Shown one piece after another: positions 5,918 to 7,136 of a stretch of 7,136 bases of DNA. Source of the stretch: an uncultured Pseudomonadota bacterium. Its GTDB lineage: Bacteria; Pseudomonadota; Gammaproteobacteria; Burkholderiales; SG8-39. The stretch lies in contig CAIVVS010000319.1 of assembly GCA_903909415.1 (NCBI GenBank), positions 1-7,136 on the forward strand, given 5' to 3'. The translations under genes were made by a program, and so were the position numbers. Numbering within the stretch: position 1 is the stretch's first letter; each line of letters begins with the position of its first letter. A model generated the notes under the pieces. That model did no database searches. It had not been told where the DNA came from and saw nothing but the letters and a program-made list of their open reading frames with translations.

Positions 5918-6919
5918 TCAGCCGGCGCGCGGCTTCCTCACGTAGCGGTTCCTCAGCACGCCGATGCGCTCGATCTCCAGCTCCACCACGTCGTTGGGCT
6001 TGAGGAAGCGCAGGTGCTCCAGGCCGCAGCCGTCGCCCACCGTGCCCGAGCCCAGCAGCTCGCCCGGGTGCAGGGTCTCGGAGCGCGCTACGTGGGCGAT
6101 GCAGTCCTCCCACTTCCAGTGCATGTCGCGGGTGTTGCCGCGCGCCCATTCCTCGCCGTTCACGCGGGCGATCATGGTGAGGTTGTAGGGATCACCCACC
6201 TCGTCGGCGGTCACCAGGCAGGGCCCGAGCACGTTGCCGGTGTCGAAGTCCTTGCCCTTGCCCGGCCCCAGCGTGCCGGGCGACTCGCGCGTCTGCTCGT
6301 CGCGCGCCGAGACGTCATTGAAGATGGTGTAGCCGAAGACATGCTTCATCGCGTCCTCGCGCTTGACCTCGTAGGCCGGCTTGCCGATGAACAGCCCGAA
6401 CTCCAGCTCGAAGTCCATCTGCTCGCAGTACCAGGGCCACTGGATGTCTTCCTCGTGGCCGACCACGTTCATGCGGTTCGGGTGGTAGGAGTAGGGGCGG
6501 TCGTACCATGTCTTGGGCATCTGCAGGATGCCCTTGGCGTCCATGTCGCGCATCGCCTGCTCGGGGTCGGGCTCGATGTTCGCGCGGATGCGGCGCAGCG
6601 CGGTGTAGGCCTGCAGCAGGTGCTTCTCGAAACAGAGGAAGTCGCGCATCTGCGGCGGGCGCGGGATGGGCGCGAGCAGCTTGGTGCCTTCGCGTTTCAC
6701 CAGCGCGGACTTGGGGCGGTCGCCGGTCACCAGTTCGTGCGCCTGCTGGAAAGCCTCGTCGCCGCCCTCGGCGATGGCCAGCACGCTGGCCAGGTGCGCG
6801 GAGGTCTTGCCCCCGTGCCTTGCCGCGTAGGCATCCTGCAGGTCGAGGATCTGCGTGTCGCCGTCTGTCAGCGCACCGGCGCGCTGCTCCTTGCCCCGTT
6901 GGTACGTCACCAGCCTCAT
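5918..6919 (-). CDS. Fumarylacetoacetate hydrolase (FAH) family protein
   Basis: A 333-residue protein of the FAH superfamily, metal-dependent enzymes that hydrolyse, hydrate or decarboxylate acylpyruvate-type ring-cleavage products. The metal triad is visible: Glu171 and Glu173 in MDFELEFGLFIGK, then Asp202 in FNDVSARDEQ, with the 29-residue Glu-to-Asp spacing of FAHD1. Lys223 in KGKDFDT and the LGSGTVGDG segment (289-297) complete the core. The first 90 or so residues (MRLVTYQRGKEQRAGAL...) form the N-terminal domain typical of the longer bacterial members, and the MRLVTY opening supports ATG 6919. No strong ribosome-binding site precedes it. The upstream gene ends 10 bp away, so translation may be coupled. 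It converges on the oxygenase genes and may be the last step of the same pathway, for example an acylpyruvate hydrolase. Hydratase, isomerase or decarboxylase activity cannot be excluded. Confidence 0.94.
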   Translation of the reverse strand: MRLVTYQRGKEQRAGALTDGDTQILDLQDAYAARHGGKTSAHLASVLAIAEGGDEAFQQAHELVTGDRPKSALVKREGTKLLAPIPRPPQMRDFLCFEKHLLQAYTALRRIRANIEPDPEQAMRDMDAKGILQMPKTWYDRPYSYHPNRMNVVGHEEDIQWPWYCEQMDFELEFGLFIGKPAYEVKREDAMKHVFGYTIFNDVSARDEQTRESPGTLGPGKGKDFDTGNVLGPCLVTADEVGDPYNLTMIARVNGEEWARGNTRDMHWKWEDCIAHVARSETLHPGELLGSGTVGDGCGLEHLRFLKPNDVVELEIERIGVLRNRYVRKPRAG

Positions 6920-6929
6920 GGCCGCGCGC

Positions 6930-7136
6930 CTAGTGGTGGTGGTCCACGCCGCAGGTCCCCGCGCCGCAGGCCTTGAGCTTGTTCCGGTAGTGCAGCATCT
7001 TCGCGCTCATCTCGAACAGGTCCGGCGCGTCCTTGATGCCCTTGAACTCGTGGTACAGGCAATGCACGTTCACCACCACGCGCTCCGGGTCCAGCCAGCC
7101 GCGGAATTCGTCGAACGAGATGTCCGCCACCGCCTC
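6930..7136 (-). CDS. Unrecognised protein with Cys/His-rich C-terminus, possibly 5'-truncated
   Basis: The frame is open from the window edge to a TAG at 6932-6930, giving 68 residues. A GTG at 7130 could start a 66-residue protein, but the frame continues upstream, so this may be only the tail of a larger gene. I do not recognise the family. Counted from that GTG, the visible features are acidic and aromatic residues (FDEFRGWLDPERVVVNV), His23-Cys24, His27, His47, and a tail with Cys55, Cys60 and a terminal His-His-His (64-66), which suggests metal binding. It ends 10 bp before the FAH-family gene on the same strand, so the two are probably co-transcribed. That argues for a role in the same catabolic process, but no function is assigned. 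Confidence 0.6.
   Translation of the reverse strand, partial: EAVADISFDEFRGWLDPERVVVNVHCLYHEFKGIKDAPDLFEMSAKMLHYRNKLKACGAGTCGVDHHH

Noticed and set aside
5234..5945. Several open frames through the intergenic repeats on both strands
   Set aside because: They translate the palindromes into recurring peptides such as SRESGNP and IPAKAGIQ, which arise wherever such repeats occur. None has a ribosome-binding site or a non-repeat domain.

Overview
The window reads as a G+C-rich proteobacterial chromosome segment. Two tripartite-tricarboxylate-transporter (Bug) receptors beside aromatic-type oxygenases point most naturally to Burkholderiales (Bordetella, Achromobacter, Cupriavidus or comamonad-like). 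That assignment is inferred from gene content, not from a marker gene. All genes of recognised family belong to catabolism: periplasmic capture, oxygenation, dehydrogenation and cleavage of an unidentified, probably aromatic or cyclic acid.

Layout. Positions 1-5355 are a tightly packed plus-strand run. It holds the C-terminal part of a Bug receptor (2-613), an SDR dehydrogenase (627-1400), a class A FAD monooxygenase (1414-3039), a complete Bug receptor with signal peptide (3088-4080) and a phthalate-dioxygenase-like Rieske oxygenase alpha subunit (4114-5355). Gaps are 13-48 bp. The 48-bp gap before the second Bug gene is AT-rich and carries by far the strongest Shine-Dalgarno sequence, so it may be a transcriptional or translational breakpoint. 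On the minus strand, reading toward these genes, are a fumarylacetoacetate-hydrolase-family protein (6919-5918) and, just upstream of it, the 3' end or whole of an unrecognised gene with a Cys/His-rich tail (7136-6930).

The convergent gap (5356-5917) contains no credible gene. It holds a mosaic of two related palindromes in strict alternation and opposite orientation (A-B-A-B-A-B), arranged as a roughly 187-bp tandem repeat whose first copy is about 43 bp shorter. The short A palindrome matches the ATTCCC-N8-GGGAAT form of neisserial dRS3 repeats, and the alternation resembles enterobacterial BIMEs. The longer B palindrome keeps an inner stem in which a C-G pair in one copy is T-A in another.

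How the genes may work together (inference): a Bug receptor binds a carboxylated substrate in the periplasm. The Rieske enzyme and the flavin monooxygenase hydroxylate it. The SDR could oxidise a dihydrodiol or alcohol intermediate. The FAH-family enzyme could hydrolyse or otherwise process an acylpyruvate-like ring-cleavage product. No ring-cleavage dioxygenase, Rieske reductase, TctA/TctB membrane component or regulator is visible, so the pathway is incomplete here and the substrate cannot be named.
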